NCBI GenBank assembly: GCA_003278525.1
Contig: QCEQ01000001.1
Coordinates: 33,934-97,933 of the forward strand
Reading direction: 5' to 3'
Origin: Prochlorococcus sp. AG-355-P16
GTDB taxonomy: Bacteria > Cyanobacteriota > Cyanobacteriia > PCC-6307 > Cyanobiaceae
DNA: 64,000 nucleotides
In this document: piece after piece, positions 53,320 through 64,000 of the stretch
Layout: each line of letters begins with the position of its first letter
Position numbering within the stretch: the stretch's first letter is position 1
Translations under genes and position numbers: made by a program
The notes under the pieces: generated by a model
Databases searched by the model: none
Seen by the model: the letters and a program-made list of their open reading frames with translations, nothing else
What the model was told of the DNA's origin: nothing

Positions 53320-54132
53320 TCAAAGAGTTTCTTTTACTAAATTTTGTATATATTCATTATTAATCCTCTTATTTGAGTGACTTCCTAAGGTCATCCAAGC
53401 TAGATATTCATGATTTCCAGCAGGACCTACCAGCGGAGAAGCTATCAAATTCTTTATATTCCATTGGAAATTTTTAGCAGCACATATAACAGACTCTATA
53501 GCCTCAGTATGGAATTTAGGATTGCGAACAACGCCACCTTTACTGACTTTATCTTTACCCACCTCAAATTGGGGTTTAATTAAAAATATGCCCTCAATAC
53601 AATCACCTTCTAATAAATTGCCAATAGATTTAAAAACTAACTTTAATGAAATAAAAGATAAATCAGCAACCACAAAATTTGGTAATTCATTACTTCTAGA
53701 TAAAAGATCATTAGGTTTTAAATTTCGAATATTAGTTCTTTCAAAAAGTATGACTTTTGGGTTATTTCTAATCTCCCATGCAGTCTGTCCATAACCAACA
53801 TCTATCCCATAAACTAACTTTGCTCCTTGTTGCAATAAGCAATCAGTAAATCCCCCAGTAGAGATTCCTGCATCAATACATATTTTATCTTTTACTTTAA
53901 TTTCAAGTTTTTTAAATGCCTCTAATAATTTCTCGCCGCCTCTTGATACAAACATAGGTTCGGAATCAATAAAAAATTCAGATCCAATTAATACTTGTTG
54001 TCCAGGTTTATCCAATACTTTTCCATTGATATCTCTAACCTTGCCCGCAAGAATTAAACCTTGGGCCTTTTGACGAGTTTCACATAAACCTTTATTTAGA
54101 AGATAAAGGTCTAATCTACTTTTTTTAATCAT
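53320..54132 (-). CDS. TlyA family rRNA methyltransferase/hemolysin
   Basis: S4-like N-terminus; DAGISTGGFTDCLLQQGAKLVYGIDVGYGQ. Confidence 0.93.
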   Translation of the reverse strand: MIKKSRLDLYLLNKGLCETRQKAQGLILAGKVRDINGKVLDKPGQQVLIGSEFFIDSEPMFVSRGGEKLLEAFKKLEIKVKDKICIDAGISTGGFTDCLLQQGAKLVYGIDVGYGQTAWEIRNNPKVILFERTNIRNLKPNDLLSRSNELPNFVVADLSFISLKLVFKSIGNLLEGDCIEGIFLIKPQFEVGKDKVSKGGVVRNPKFHTEAIESVICAAKNFQWNIKNLIASPLVGPAGNHEYLAWMTLGSHSNKRINNEYIQNLVKETL

Positions 54133-54412
54133 CTATTAATCAATAAAACAAGACTGAATAATGAACTAATTAAAGATTAAAATCAAAATTCTTTAATGCC
54201 TCCCAATTTTAAATAAGAACTAAATAATTACCCATTTTTAACAAAATAAATCAATGTAAAATTTTTTATTTAAGCTATCTTTATTAGCCAGAAAAATGTT
54301 ACATAAGAAAATAATAATAAGACAAATATGTTCAATGGCAAGTACATCTTGAAGGTATAGAGCAATAATTCGATTTTGGTTATAAAGTTTAAATTGATAA
54401 TTAATAAAAATT

Positions 54413-55708
54413 GTGATCGAGCGTTACACATTACCCGAAATGGGGAAAATCTGGACTGAAAGCGCAAAATTCCAGAGTTGGCTTAAAGTTGAAATAGCCG
54501 CATGTGAAGCAAATTTTTCACTCGGAAAAATTCCTGAGAATGCCATTAAAGAGATACGTTCAAATGCAAAGTTTGATGAATCTAGAATTACAGAAATTGA
54601 GAAAGAAGTAAAACATGATGTTATAGCATTTCTTACAAGCGTTAATGAATTTGTAGGAGATTCTGGAAGATACATTCATGTTGGAATGACTAGTAGTGAT
54701 GTCCTTGATACTGGGTTGTCTCTTCAGTTAAAAGATTCTTGCGAATTGTTATTAGAAGAAATTGAGAACCTAGAAAATGAAGTCAGATTATTAGCAAGGA
54801 AGCATAAAAATACATTAATGATTGGCCGATCTCATGCAATTCATGGAGAGCCAATTTCCTTCGGTTTTAAACTTGCTGGATGGCTAGCAGAAATAATAAG
54901 GAACAAAAAAAGGTTGTTAACTCTGAGAGAATCTGTAGCAATTGGACAAATAAGTGGTGCAATGGGAACTTACGCTAATACGAATCCCAGAGTAGAACAA
55001 ATAACTTGCGATTTACTCGGCTTAAAACCAGATACGGCAAGTACGCAGGTTATATCAAGAGACAGACATGCAGAATATGTGCAAACCATTGCACTAGTTG
55101 GAGCGTCTTTAGATAGATTTGCGACTGAAATAAGAAATTTACAAAGAACTGATGTTTTAGAAGTTGAGGAGGGCTTTACAAAAGGGCAAAAAGGAAGTTC
55201 TGCCATGCCTCATAAAAGAAATCCTATTCGAAGTGAAAGAGTGAGTGGTTTAGCAAGAATTTTGAGGAGTTACGTTTTAACAGCACTGGAAAATGTTCCA
55301 CTATGGCACGAAAGAGATATAAGCCATAGTTCAAATGAACGTATCATGTTACCAGACGTATCAATCTGTTTGCATTTTATGCTCAGGGAAATGAAAGATA
55401 TAGTAAGCAATTTGGAAGTTTATCCAAAAAATATGCTCAAAAATTTAAATATATATGGAGGTGTAATCTTTAGTCAGAAAGTCTTACTTTTGCTTGTAGA
55501 GAAGGGCTTGTCTAGGGAAAAGGCTTATAGCTTAGTACAAAAAAATGCGCATCAGGCCTGGAATACTCAGAATGGAAATTTCAAACAGAATATTGAGAGA
55601 GATAATGAAATAATGGATTTTATTAATCAAAGTGACCTAGAAGAATGTTTTAATCCTTCAATTCATCTCAATAATTTAAGTGTAATATGGGAGAAGTTAG
55701 GTATCTAG
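54413..55708 (+). CDS. purB: adenylosuccinate lyase (GTG start)
   Basis: GQKGSSAMPHKRNPIRSE signature. Confidence 0.97.
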   Translation: MIERYTLPEMGKIWTESAKFQSWLKVEIAACEANFSLGKIPENAIKEIRSNAKFDESRITEIEKEVKHDVIAFLTSVNEFVGDSGRYIHVGMTSSDVLDTGLSLQLKDSCELLLEEIENLENEVRLLARKHKNTLMIGRSHAIHGEPISFGFKLAGWLAEIIRNKKRLLTLRESVAIGQISGAMGTYANTNPRVEQITCDLLGLKPDTASTQVISRDRHAEYVQTIALVGASLDRFATEIRNLQRTDVLEVEEGFTKGQKGSSAMPHKRNPIRSERVSGLARILRSYVLTALENVPLWHERDISHSSNERIMLPDVSICLHFMLREMKDIVSNLEVYPKNMLKNLNIYGGVIFSQKVLLLLVEKGLSREKAYSLVQKNAHQAWNTQNGNFKQNIERDNEIMDFINQSDLEECFNPSIHLNNLSVIWEKLGI

Positions 55709-55756
55709 GATTACTGAAAACCTTATCTAAGTTAAACCAGTGTTTTCAGAGGAATA

Positions 55757-57142
55757 ATGACAAAAAAATTTAGAATTGAAAAAGATAGTATGGGAACAAT
55801 AGAGGTTCCCATTGAAGCTTTGTGGGGTGCTCAAACACAAAGATCGATACTAAATTTTTCTATTGGAGAGGAATTAATTCCAATTGAGTTAATTTATTCA
55901 CTCACCCGCATAAAAAAAGCTGCTTCAATTGCGAATTTCAATTTAGGTTTAATAGATAAAAGGAAAAAAGATTTGATTGTAGAGGCATGTACGGAAATAC
56001 TTGATGGGCTTCACGATTCACAGTTTCCCTTAAAGGTTTGGCAAACAGGTAGTGGTACGCAAACAAATATGAATGTTAATGAGGTAATTTCAAATATTGC
56101 AGCTTTAAAAACTAATTCAAAGCTTGGTAGTCATCAACCAATTCATCCGAATGATGATGTAAATAAATCTCAGTCAACTAATGACACTTTTCCTGCTGCT
56201 ATTCAAATATCTGTTGTTAATGAAATAATCAACAATTTAGTTCCTACGATCAAAGAACTTACTAAGATCCTTGATAAAAAAAGTGTAGAATGGAAAGACC
56301 TTATCAAGATAGGAAGAACCCATTTTCAAGATGCAGTTCCCCTTACTTTTGGTCAGGAAATATCAGGATGGTCAGAGCAACTTAAAGATGCTGAGAATGC
56401 AATTATTATGAGTCTGAATGAATTGTATTTCTTACCTCTGGGAGGAACTGCAGTTGGTACAGGGATAAATTGTCCAGAAGGATTTTGTGAAGAGTCTATA
56501 AAATTTATTTCCGATGATACCAATCAAATGTTCTACAAATCAAAAAATAATTTTTCTATCATGGCCTCGCATGATCGTCTTGCTCAAGTAATGAGTCAGT
56601 TAAAAATATTAGCAGGTACATTATTTAAAATTTCAAATGATATAAAAATTCTATCTTCTGGTCCAAGATCAGGAATATATGAACTAATTATTCCTCAAAA
56701 TGAACCTGGAAGTTCTATTATGCCAGGTAAAGTGAATCCAACTCAATGTGAAGCCTTATCAATGGTTTGCACGCAGATAATGGGTCTTGAATATGCAGTT
56801 TCAATCGCAAATTCTAGCGGCACTTTACAGATGAATGAATATAAGCCTCTTATTGGATTTAATATTCTCACAAGTTTAAAATTACTTAAAAATGTAATTG
56901 AAAACTTCAGAATAAAACTAGTTGATGGGATGGAACCTAATCAAAAGAAAATGCAGTTAAATTTAGAAAATTCACTAATGTTGGTTACAGCCATAGTGCC
57001 AAAAGTTGGTTATGAAAAAGCAGCTGAAATTGCAAACCTGGCCTTCAAAGAATCATTAAACTTAAAAGAGGCAACACTTAAATTAGGTTATTTAAACGAA
57101 GATGAATTTGATCAAGCAATGAATATCAATTCGATGATTTGA
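55757..57142 (+). CDS. fumC: class II fumarate hydratase
   Basis: ALWGAQTQRSILNF; PGSSIMPGKVNPTQCEA. Confidence 0.97.
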   Translation: MTKKFRIEKDSMGTIEVPIEALWGAQTQRSILNFSIGEELIPIELIYSLTRIKKAASIANFNLGLIDKRKKDLIVEACTEILDGLHDSQFPLKVWQTGSGTQTNMNVNEVISNIAALKTNSKLGSHQPIHPNDDVNKSQSTNDTFPAAIQISVVNEIINNLVPTIKELTKILDKKSVEWKDLIKIGRTHFQDAVPLTFGQEISGWSEQLKDAENAIIMSLNELYFLPLGGTAVGTGINCPEGFCEESIKFISDDTNQMFYKSKNNFSIMASHDRLAQVMSQLKILAGTLFKISNDIKILSSGPRSGIYELIIPQNEPGSSIMPGKVNPTQCEALSMVCTQIMGLEYAVSIANSSGTLQMNEYKPLIGFNILTSLKLLKNVIENFRIKLVDGMEPNQKKMQLNLENSLMLVTAIVPKVGYEKAAEIANLAFKESLNLKEATLKLGYLNEDEFDQAMNINSMI

Positions 57143-57152
57143 TTAAAAAAAT

Positions 57153-59879
57153 TTAAGAATTATTGTCAATTCTTTTTGTTGCAGGATTAGTATCTTCATA
57201 GACTTTGATTAGGTCATTAGATTCAGAAACAGGAAAACGATTAATAGCTTTTAATGCTAACCTAGCATTACTTTTTAATTTATTACTAACACCAATACAG
57301 TATTGCACTTGAGAAAGGACATCAATTGATCTTCTAATAATCCTCACTACATCACCTTCGTCTAATGAAGTATTAAAAACCAAATCTTTCCATTTTTTTC
57401 CTCTTGCCCATTCAGAAATAATTCCAGTCAACTCTGTTTCTAAATAGATTGGAATTTCAATGTGAAACTTATTTTGTTGAAAAGAGACTATTTTTCTTAA
57501 ACCATCTAATTCATTAAAAACATCTATTACCTTTAAAGAAGGCTTAAAATTGCACCAAAGATTAGGCCTCCTCATATCAACACATATAGCTTGAATAATT
57601 GCAGCTAACTCAGGAGGATCTAAATCGTCTAAATAACCACTAACTAAAACAAGACCAATCCATAGTTCATTTTCACTTCTTATTGCACCGACTGTTTGTC
57701 CAACTTCTGTCAATTCCAAATCATTTAAACATCCAAAATGATTCAGAATTTTAATCAAATCAGTAAAAGTTCTCCAGTTATGATTTTCTTTATCCTCAAG
57801 AAGTTTTTTTCTAATATTTATTTCTTGTTCAATATCAATAATTCTTTTTCTATATTTCTTTAATTTCTTGGAGTCTCCAAATCTATGTGCAGGATGATCA
57901 GTAACTGTTTCTTCTAAATTATTAATTTGTTGCTGTTGTGCCAAAACTTCCTTTGTCAAATCATATTGTGGAGTTTGTAAATCATTTTTTTTAGAAACTT
58001 CTAAAATTCGATCCGCATAACACTGCGACATATCATCTCCCCTAAATACCTCTCCAGAAAAATACATCTTTGGTACTTCAAGTCCTAAGACGTCAATTGT
58101 ATCCAAATCATTAAAAATACTGACTATGTAGGAGGGTTTTATAAGGATAAATAAATTATCAATTGTCAAACACAATAAACTCTTAATTTTTTGGGATTCA
58201 TATATTTTCTTACAAATTAATCCTGGAACAATTTTTCTTTTGATTTGAGGAGCTTTGATTGAAATTAAGCTTCCATCTTTAATATATGGGAGTGCATTAG
58301 TTATCTCTTCTGATAATTTTTCTGTTGACTGTTTTTCTAAAATTTTCAAGATTCTTCTCTCTTCTTTAAGACGATTTTTTAACTTTTCGTATGCATCAAA
58401 ATCTTTCCATGAAACGTTAGATGTAATTTTTTGTAATTCAATTAAATCCTTATCTAAATTTTCAAGAATTATATTTTCACCTGATGATTCTCCTAAATAT
58501 AAAAAACTACCAAAACTTCTTTTAATTAATTCTTTAGACTTCTCTAAAGTATAACTTTGTAAAAGATTAAGTACCATTCCATAGCTAGGAGTGAATTGAC
58601 TTTCTAAAGAATTTGGTTTGCTAATAGCCAGTGCACTTGCTTCTTTGGCACCTTCGAATCTTGTTTGCAATGTAACAACATATCCCTGGGTATCTTTTCC
58701 TCTTCTTCCAGCTCTTCCTGACATTTGCAAAAATTCACTGCTAAATAATAATCTATGCCCATCATCTGTCCTTTTTGATAAAGAAGAAATGACAGTTGTT
58801 CTTGCAGGCATATTTATTCCTGCAGCAAGAGTTTCAGTTGCAAAAACAACTTTTATTAAACCTTGCTGAAATAATTCCTCAACCAATTCTTTCCATGCAG
58901 GCAATAATCCAGCATGATGAGATGCAATACCGCGTTTTAATGCCTCGCATTGAGATTTATCTTTAATAGCCTCCTGATTATTTTTAAGATAAGCATCTAA
59001 TTTTTGGGATATCATACTTGCTTCTGAATAACTTACTAAAGTTAAATCTTTTATATTCTCAATAGCCTTGTCACATCCTCTTCTACTAAAAATAAAATAA
59101 ATAGCTGGCAACATATTTCGTTCAGCTAGTTTTGAGATCACAAAGCCAATTGAGGGAGACTTTGGTTGCATTATCCTGCCCACTTTTCCTCTTATTTTCT
59201 GACCTTTAGGAGCTCTCCAAATCTTACAGTTTGGATGAATTCCATTACCCTTATTATTTAAGAGTGGATGGAGGCCTTTAAAACTACAAAAAATAAAATC
59301 AAGTGGGACTGGTCTCTTATCACTATTAATTAGTACTGTGGGCCCATGAACTTTTTCTATCCAATTTTGTAATTGATCTGCATTGGCTATTGTTGCTGAT
59401 AAAGCTATTATTTGAGTTCTAGTAGGGCAATGGATTATAGTTTCTTCCCAAACTGTGCCTCTTTGGGGGTCATTCATATAATGACATTCATCAAGAATCA
59501 CAGATTCTAAATTTTCTAAGGGATCATCAAATTCATCAAAATCGCCATAAAGCATGTTCCTAAAAATCTCAGTCGTCATGACTAAGATTGGTGCTTCTCT
59601 ATTTATGCTTATATCTCCAGTTAAAAGACCAACTTTATTCTCACCATATTGATTACCAAAATCTCTAAACTTTTGGTTTGATAAGGCTTTTAAAGGTGTT
59701 GTATAAAAAACTCTGCTGTCATGAGATAAGCCTCTATATATAGCAAATTCACCTATCAATGTTTTACCCGAACCTGTTGGTGCCGTTAAAACAACAGAAT
59801 TTCCGCTATTAATAGCTCGTATTGCTTCTAATTGGAAATCATCTAGCGGAAAGGGGAAATATTCCTCTAAATTAAGCAA
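57153..59879 (-). CDS. DEAD/DEAH box helicase, SKI2/DOB1-like
   Basis: TAPTGSGKTLIGEFA; DECHYMNDPQRGTVWEE; QMSGRAGRRGKD. Confidence 0.95.
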   Translation of the reverse strand: MLNLEEYFPFPLDDFQLEAIRAINSGNSVVLTAPTGSGKTLIGEFAIYRGLSHDSRVFYTTPLKALSNQKFRDFGNQYGENKVGLLTGDISINREAPILVMTTEIFRNMLYGDFDEFDDPLENLESVILDECHYMNDPQRGTVWEETIIHCPTRTQIIALSATIANADQLQNWIEKVHGPTVLINSDKRPVPLDFIFCSFKGLHPLLNNKGNGIHPNCKIWRAPKGQKIRGKVGRIMQPKSPSIGFVISKLAERNMLPAIYFIFSRRGCDKAIENIKDLTLVSYSEASMISQKLDAYLKNNQEAIKDKSQCEALKRGIASHHAGLLPAWKELVEELFQQGLIKVVFATETLAAGINMPARTTVISSLSKRTDDGHRLLFSSEFLQMSGRAGRRGKDTQGYVVTLQTRFEGAKEASALAISKPNSLESQFTPSYGMVLNLLQSYTLEKSKELIKRSFGSFLYLGESSGENIILENLDKDLIELQKITSNVSWKDFDAYEKLKNRLKEERRILKILEKQSTEKLSEEITNALPYIKDGSLISIKAPQIKRKIVPGLICKKIYESQKIKSLLCLTIDNLFILIKPSYIVSIFNDLDTIDVLGLEVPKMYFSGEVFRGDDMSQCYADRILEVSKKNDLQTPQYDLTKEVLAQQQQINNLEETVTDHPAHRFGDSKKLKKYRKRIIDIEQEINIRKKLLEDKENHNWRTFTDLIKILNHFGCLNDLELTEVGQTVGAIRSENELWIGLVLVSGYLDDLDPPELAAIIQAICVDMRRPNLWCNFKPSLKVIDVFNELDGLRKIVSFQQNKFHIEIPIYLETELTGIISEWARGKKWKDLVFNTSLDEGDVVRIIRRSIDVLSQVQYCIGVSNKLKSNARLALKAINRFPVSESNDLIKVYEDTNPATKRIDNNS

Positions 59880-60018
59880 TAATTGTGATTGAAGAGAGGA
59901 TGAGTTAACTTCTTAATATATGATCTATATAGATATTAATAAACAAAAAATACCTTGCAAACTTTGCTAGTAAATCTAAATCTTTTTAATTAAATCCACT
60001 TTATTTTATTTTGTCGAA

Positions 60019-61158
60019 ATGAAAAAAGTAAAAATTCCAAAAAATAGAATCCGTAAATTAAAAACATTTTCTTTAGGTAAAAAATCATTCGAACTTCTAA
60101 GTTTAAATTCGCAAAATAAAAAACTTATAGACTTATGCAGTAATGATTATTTTGGATTAAGTAGGGACAAGGATTTAATAAAAGCTGCTTACGAAATAAG
60201 CTTGTTAGAAGGTATTGGTTCAGGAAGCTCTAGGTTTATTACAGGATCAAGACCAATACACCAATTATTAGAAACAGAACTTGCCAAGTGGCTTTATCAA
60301 GAGAAAGTATTACTTTTCCCAAGCGGATTTCAAGCAAATATAGCCGCTATACAGGCTTTAGCAAACAGAAATAGTATCGTGATAGCAGATAAATTGATCC
60401 ATAACTCTTTATTGGTTGGAGTCAAAGCTGCTCAAGCAAAACTGGTTCGATTTTCACACAATAATTTAAAAGATTTAGAAGATAAAATTATTAAATCTAA
60501 CCCCAAAAAAAATTCCATTTTAGTTGTTGTTGAATCTCTTTATAGCATGGAGGGATCGATTGCTCCGCTCAAAGAAATAACGGAAATTTGCAAAAAAAAT
60601 AGTGTTCAATTATTAGTTGACGAAGCTCATGCAATTGGGATATTGGGCCCTGAAGGCAAGGGTTTAAGTTTTAATTATCGTTCAGATATAACTATGATTA
60701 CTGGAACTTTTGGAAAAGCATTTGGAAGCGGTGGAGCTTTCATAGCTTCCAATTCAGAAATTGGAGAATATCTTATCCAAACAAGTGGTGCATTTAGATA
60801 TACAACCGCTCTTGCTCCATCTTTAGCTGCTGGGGCGCTAGAGGGTTTAAAAAAAATTTTAGAAAATAAAGAGTGGGGTAATGATTTGTTATCTTCTGCA
60901 AATATATGGAAAAATGAAATTATTAAAAATTTTAGTTTTCCAGTTCAGGGGGACTCTCACATTTTATCAATTATTGTTGGCAAAGAAGAGAAGGCAATTT
61001 ATCTACAAAAATATCTCGAAGAAAATGGGTTTTTAGCAATTGCGATAAGACCTCCAACTGTTCCAGTAGGACAATCAAGAATCAGAATAACAATACGAAG
61101 AAACTTGGATTTTAATCTGCTAAAGGATTTCATCGCAGTATTAAAAGATTTTAAATGA
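60019..61158 (+). CDS. bioF: 8-amino-7-oxononanoate synthase
   Basis: LCSNDYFGLSRD; DEAHAIGILGPEGKG; TGTFGKAFGSGG. Confidence 0.95.
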   Translation: MKKVKIPKNRIRKLKTFSLGKKSFELLSLNSQNKKLIDLCSNDYFGLSRDKDLIKAAYEISLLEGIGSGSSRFITGSRPIHQLLETELAKWLYQEKVLLFPSGFQANIAAIQALANRNSIVIADKLIHNSLLVGVKAAQAKLVRFSHNNLKDLEDKIIKSNPKKNSILVVVESLYSMEGSIAPLKEITEICKKNSVQLLVDEAHAIGILGPEGKGLSFNYRSDITMITGTFGKAFGSGGAFIASNSEIGEYLIQTSGAFRYTTALAPSLAAGALEGLKKILENKEWGNDLLSSANIWKNEIIKNFSFPVQGDSHILSIIVGKEEKAIYLQKYLEENGFLAIAIRPPTVPVGQSRIRITIRRNLDFNLLKDFIAVLKDFK

Positions 61159-61859
61159 AACAAATTATTACTCAACATGGTTGGGGACTAAATAAATATT
61201 TGTGGGATGATTATAAAGTTGATTTTTTGAATAATAATTGGCATTGGCAAGATAATGAAAGGGGCTATTTTTCGATAAATAATTATCAAGCAAAATGGAT
61301 TAAAAGCGAATCTAAAAAAGAAATCAGAATGATTTTATGCCATTCATTTGGTTTTCATTTAATGCAAAAAAAAATTTTAAAAGAAGCAACTCATATTGTT
61401 CTTATAAATTCTTTTAATAATTTTCTTCCTTTAAGTAATAAGAGAAACTTTATTATGAGGTCTCTAAAAAGAATGGAAAGAAAAATCATAAAAGATGAAC
61501 CTAAGGATTTGTTGAAAGAATTTATACATAGATCATTTATGCCAAATCATATGAATAAAAGTTTTAAACATATCTTTTATAAAAGTCTAGAGAGTTTAAA
61601 TAAAACTCTTCTTTTAAGTGATTTAAAACAACTTTACATTAATAGAGACTTTCCAGTTTTTTTAAGAAAAGATTGCAAAATTATTTTTATAAAATCAGAA
61701 AATGATTTGATTCTTGACAACGAAGCAAATAATAACTTTCTTGATTCCTTAAATAAAACACTTGATAGAAAGCCAATTTTAATTAAATTAGCTCAACAAG
61801 GTCATTGCTTAAATAATTTAAATTTATATGAGATCTTACTTAATAAACTTAATGATTGA
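61155..61859 (+). CDS. alpha/beta hydrolase in biotin operon, probable BioK-type pimeloyl-ACP methyl ester esterase
   Basis: HGWG N-terminus; MILCHSFGFHLM nucleophile elbow; between bioF and bioC. Confidence 0.7.
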   Translation: MKQIITQHGWGLNKYLWDDYKVDFLNNNWHWQDNERGYFSINNYQAKWIKSESKKEIRMILCHSFGFHLMQKKILKEATHIVLINSFNNFLPLSNKRNFIMRSLKRMERKIIKDEPKDLLKEFIHRSFMPNHMNKSFKHIFYKSLESLNKTLLLSDLKQLYINRDFPVFLRKDCKIIFIKSENDLILDNEANNNFLDSLNKTLDRKPILIKLAQQGHCLNNLNLYEILLNKLND

Positions 61860-62622
61860 AATGGATAGTAAAAAGTGGAATGAGAAAATAAAAAATAATT
61901 TCAATGATGCTTCATCTCGGTATTTAGAACATTCAAATATTCAGAAATTTTTTGCAAAAAAGATCGTTCAATTTATCAAAGAATTAAATCCCCAAAAAAA
62001 AGGTGAATGGATAGATCTTGGATCAGGACCAGGACTATTAGCAGATGAAATAGAAAAAAAATTTTCTTCCCAAAAAGTATCAAGAATTGATTTCAGCAAG
62101 AAAATGCTTCTTGAGAATAAATTATCTAGAAAAAAAATTTTATGGGATTTGAATAATGATTTACCTCCGGAAATAAATAACTGTTCTCTATTAACATCTA
62201 ACTTTTGCATACATTGGTTAAACAACCCAGAAAAGATAATAAAAAATTGGTTTAGCAAATTAACACCTGGAGGTTTTTTAATCATTTCATATCCAACAAA
62301 AGATTGTTTTCCTGAATGGAAAGATACTTGTAAAAAAATTGATATTGAATATAGTGGTCTTAATTTCCTTTGCTCTAAAGAATTATTAAAAAATTTCAAA
62401 TCAACTGAAATACATTATTCAGAACAGTTTAATTATCTTGAAAATTTTAAAGATGTATATAAGCTTTTTAGAAGCATTAAAAATGTAGGGGCACAATCAA
62501 CAAATTGTAAACGCAAAACAGTCAAAGAGTTAAAGGAAATGCAAAAGTTTTGGCCAAAGAATTACAATAATACAGTGAACCTTTCATGGCAAATTGAGAT
62601 TCAAATAATAAAGAAATTATGA
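61828..62622 (+). CDS. bioC: malonyl-ACP O-methyltransferase
   Basis: SAM motif WIDLGSGPGLLADEI; operon position. Confidence 0.87.
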   Translation: MRSYLINLMIEMDSKKWNEKIKNNFNDASSRYLEHSNIQKFFAKKIVQFIKELNPQKKGEWIDLGSGPGLLADEIEKKFSSQKVSRIDFSKKMLLENKLSRKKILWDLNNDLPPEINNCSLLTSNFCIHWLNNPEKIIKNWFSKLTPGGFLIISYPTKDCFPEWKDTCKKIDIEYSGLNFLCSKELLKNFKSTEIHYSEQFNYLENFKDVYKLFRSIKNVGAQSTNCKRKTVKELKEMQKFWPKNYNNTVNLSWQIEIQIIKKL

Positions 62623-63284
62623 GTAGTCAGGATAGTATTTTCAAATTTGTAATTTGTGGAACAGATACTGATATTGGGAAAACTTTAATAAGCTCTTTTT
62701 TCGTTAAAGGATTAAATTCTTTTTATTGGAAGCCTATTCAAAGTGGTATTGAATCGCAAACTGATAGTCAAACTGTTGAAAAACTTGCACAAGTAAGTAA
62801 AGAGAAAATAATCAAAGAAGCTTATGTCTTTACAAAACCTCTATCTCCTCATTGGGCTGCTGAAATAGATCAAAAAACTATTTACTTTGACAAGTTGAGA
62901 TTGCCAAAAGTGCAAAGCGCACTAATTGTAGAAACTGCAGGTGGATTAATGGTTCCAATAACACGTAATTTTTTGCAAATAGATCAAATAAAACAATGGA
63001 ATCTTCCGGTAATACTTGTATGTAAGAGCTCACTTGGTACTCTGAACCATACCCTACTTAGTATTGAGGCTTTAAAACGAAGAAATATTGAGATTTTAGG
63101 TTTAGTAGTCAATGGTGAAAAACACCTCGATAATCCAAAAACTCTAGTTGATTTTAGTGGTGTACCTTTAATTGCTGAATTTCCTTACATCAAAAAAATG
63201 GACCCAAATAATTTAGATATACTATGGAAAGAATTAGACATCAAGAATAAGTTGATCTCACTATTAAACGCAAAAATAAGTTAA
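62619..63284 (+). CDS. bioD: dethiobiotin synthetase
   Basis: VICGTDTDIGKTLISSFF; ETAGGLMVPI. Confidence 0.95.
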   Translation: MSSQDSIFKFVICGTDTDIGKTLISSFFVKGLNSFYWKPIQSGIESQTDSQTVEKLAQVSKEKIIKEAYVFTKPLSPHWAAEIDQKTIYFDKLRLPKVQSALIVETAGGLMVPITRNFLQIDQIKQWNLPVILVCKSSLGTLNHTLLSIEALKRRNIEILGLVVNGEKHLDNPKTLVDFSGVPLIAEFPYIKKMDPNNLDILWKELDIKNKLISLLNAKIS

Positions 63285-64000
63285 ATGAAATCTTTGGATT
63301 CAAATACTTCAAATCAAGTATGGCACCCAAATATTTGGCCACCTTTTACACAAATTAATAACAGCAAACCGCAAATAGAAGTAACTCATGGTAAAGATGC
63401 CCTTCTATTTACTAAAGATCCAGAAAAAGAGCTAATAGATGCAATTAGTAGTTGGTGGGTAACTCTTCATGGTCATAGTAACGAATATATTGCGGATGCC
63501 ATTTTCGATCAATCAAAAAAGCTTGAGCAAGTTATATTTGCTGATTTCTTACATCCACAGGCAAAAAAATTAGCAGAAAGACTTAGTAAATTAACAAAAC
63601 TAGAAAGATTATTTTTTTCTGATAACGGTTCTACTGCAGTGGAAGTCGCTTTAAAAATTGCCTTCCAATCATGGCAAAATAGAGGAGAAACAAGAACTCA
63701 AATAGTAGCTTTTGATGGAGCCTATCATGGTGATACATTTGGAGCAATGGCTTTAGGTGAAAGAAATATTTTTAATGAGAATTTCGATAATCTTATGTTC
63801 CCAGTTAAAAGAGTCCCATGGCCTTCAACTTGGATTAACGATGAAGAAGTAGAAAATAAAGAAAATGAGTCGATCCAAAAATTAGGAACTCTACTTAAAA
63901 CTCCAACAGTTGCAGTAATCCTTGAGCCACTTGTTCAAGGAGCAGGAGGGATGAATATGGTTAGGCCTCAGTTTATAAAAAAAGTTTCAGAAATTATAAA
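63285..64000 (+). CDS. bioA: adenosylmethionine-8-amino-7-oxononanoate transaminase, partial (runs off window)
   Basis: VWHPNIWPPFTQ; ISSWWVTLHGHSN; FFSDNGSTAVEVALKIAFQ; AFDGAYHGDTFGAMALGE. Confidence 0.93.
   Translation, partial: MKSLDSNTSNQVWHPNIWPPFTQINNSKPQIEVTHGKDALLFTKDPEKELIDAISSWWVTLHGHSNEYIADAIFDQSKKLEQVIFADFLHPQAKKLAERLSKLTKLERLFFSDNGSTAVEVALKIAFQSWQNRGETRTQIVAFDGAYHGDTFGAMALGERNIFNENFDNLMFPVKRVPWPSTWINDEEVENKENESIQKLGTLLKTPTVAVILEPLVQGAGGMNMVRPQFIKKVSEII

Overview
AT-rich cyanobacterial chromosome, most consistent with a high-light Prochlorococcus. I recognised families by reading translations; no searches were run. Two domains are visible. (1) About 1-24.4 kb is an accessory genomic island: many tiny ORFs (often under 60 aa and missing from the supplied track), small secreted proteins and lipoproteins, a large PhoX/DUF839-like secreted protein with atypical codon usage, a Crp-like regulator, a c-type cytochrome, an OstA/LptA-like protein, a TIM-barrel amidohydrolase, a heparin-lyase-like protein, an HNH nuclease, and a minus-strand operon with a Cas4-like PD-(D/E)XK nuclease. 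(2) About 24.5-64 kb is a conserved core: EVE protein, rpoZ, Hsp70-like, pyrR, gpmI, secG, groL/groS, atpD/C, PSRP-3, pepP, nadD/nadE, the atpI-B-E-G-F-H-A-G cluster, ftsW, ccdA/ccs1, queF, glnB, tlyA-like, purB, fumC, a SKI2-like helicase and a biotin operon (bioF-bioK?-bioC-bioD-bioA). The main hunt results are: (a) the 5' end plus upstream region of the EVE-domain gene at the island/core boundary is present three times (about 6.7, 18.9 and 24.4 kb), the first two being truncated remnants, which suggests a protein-gene attachment site and serial island accretion; (b) an unlisted family of four tiny proteins sharing an NT-x-WL-[DE]-x-[LM]-I motif; (c) a tandem triplet of about 57-aa paralogs downstream of an orphan Cas4-like nuclease; (d) a roughly 48-bp promoter/hairpin/T-run element repeated four times directly before start codons; (e) a cascade of ATGA-coupled micro-ORFs encoding small membrane proteins.
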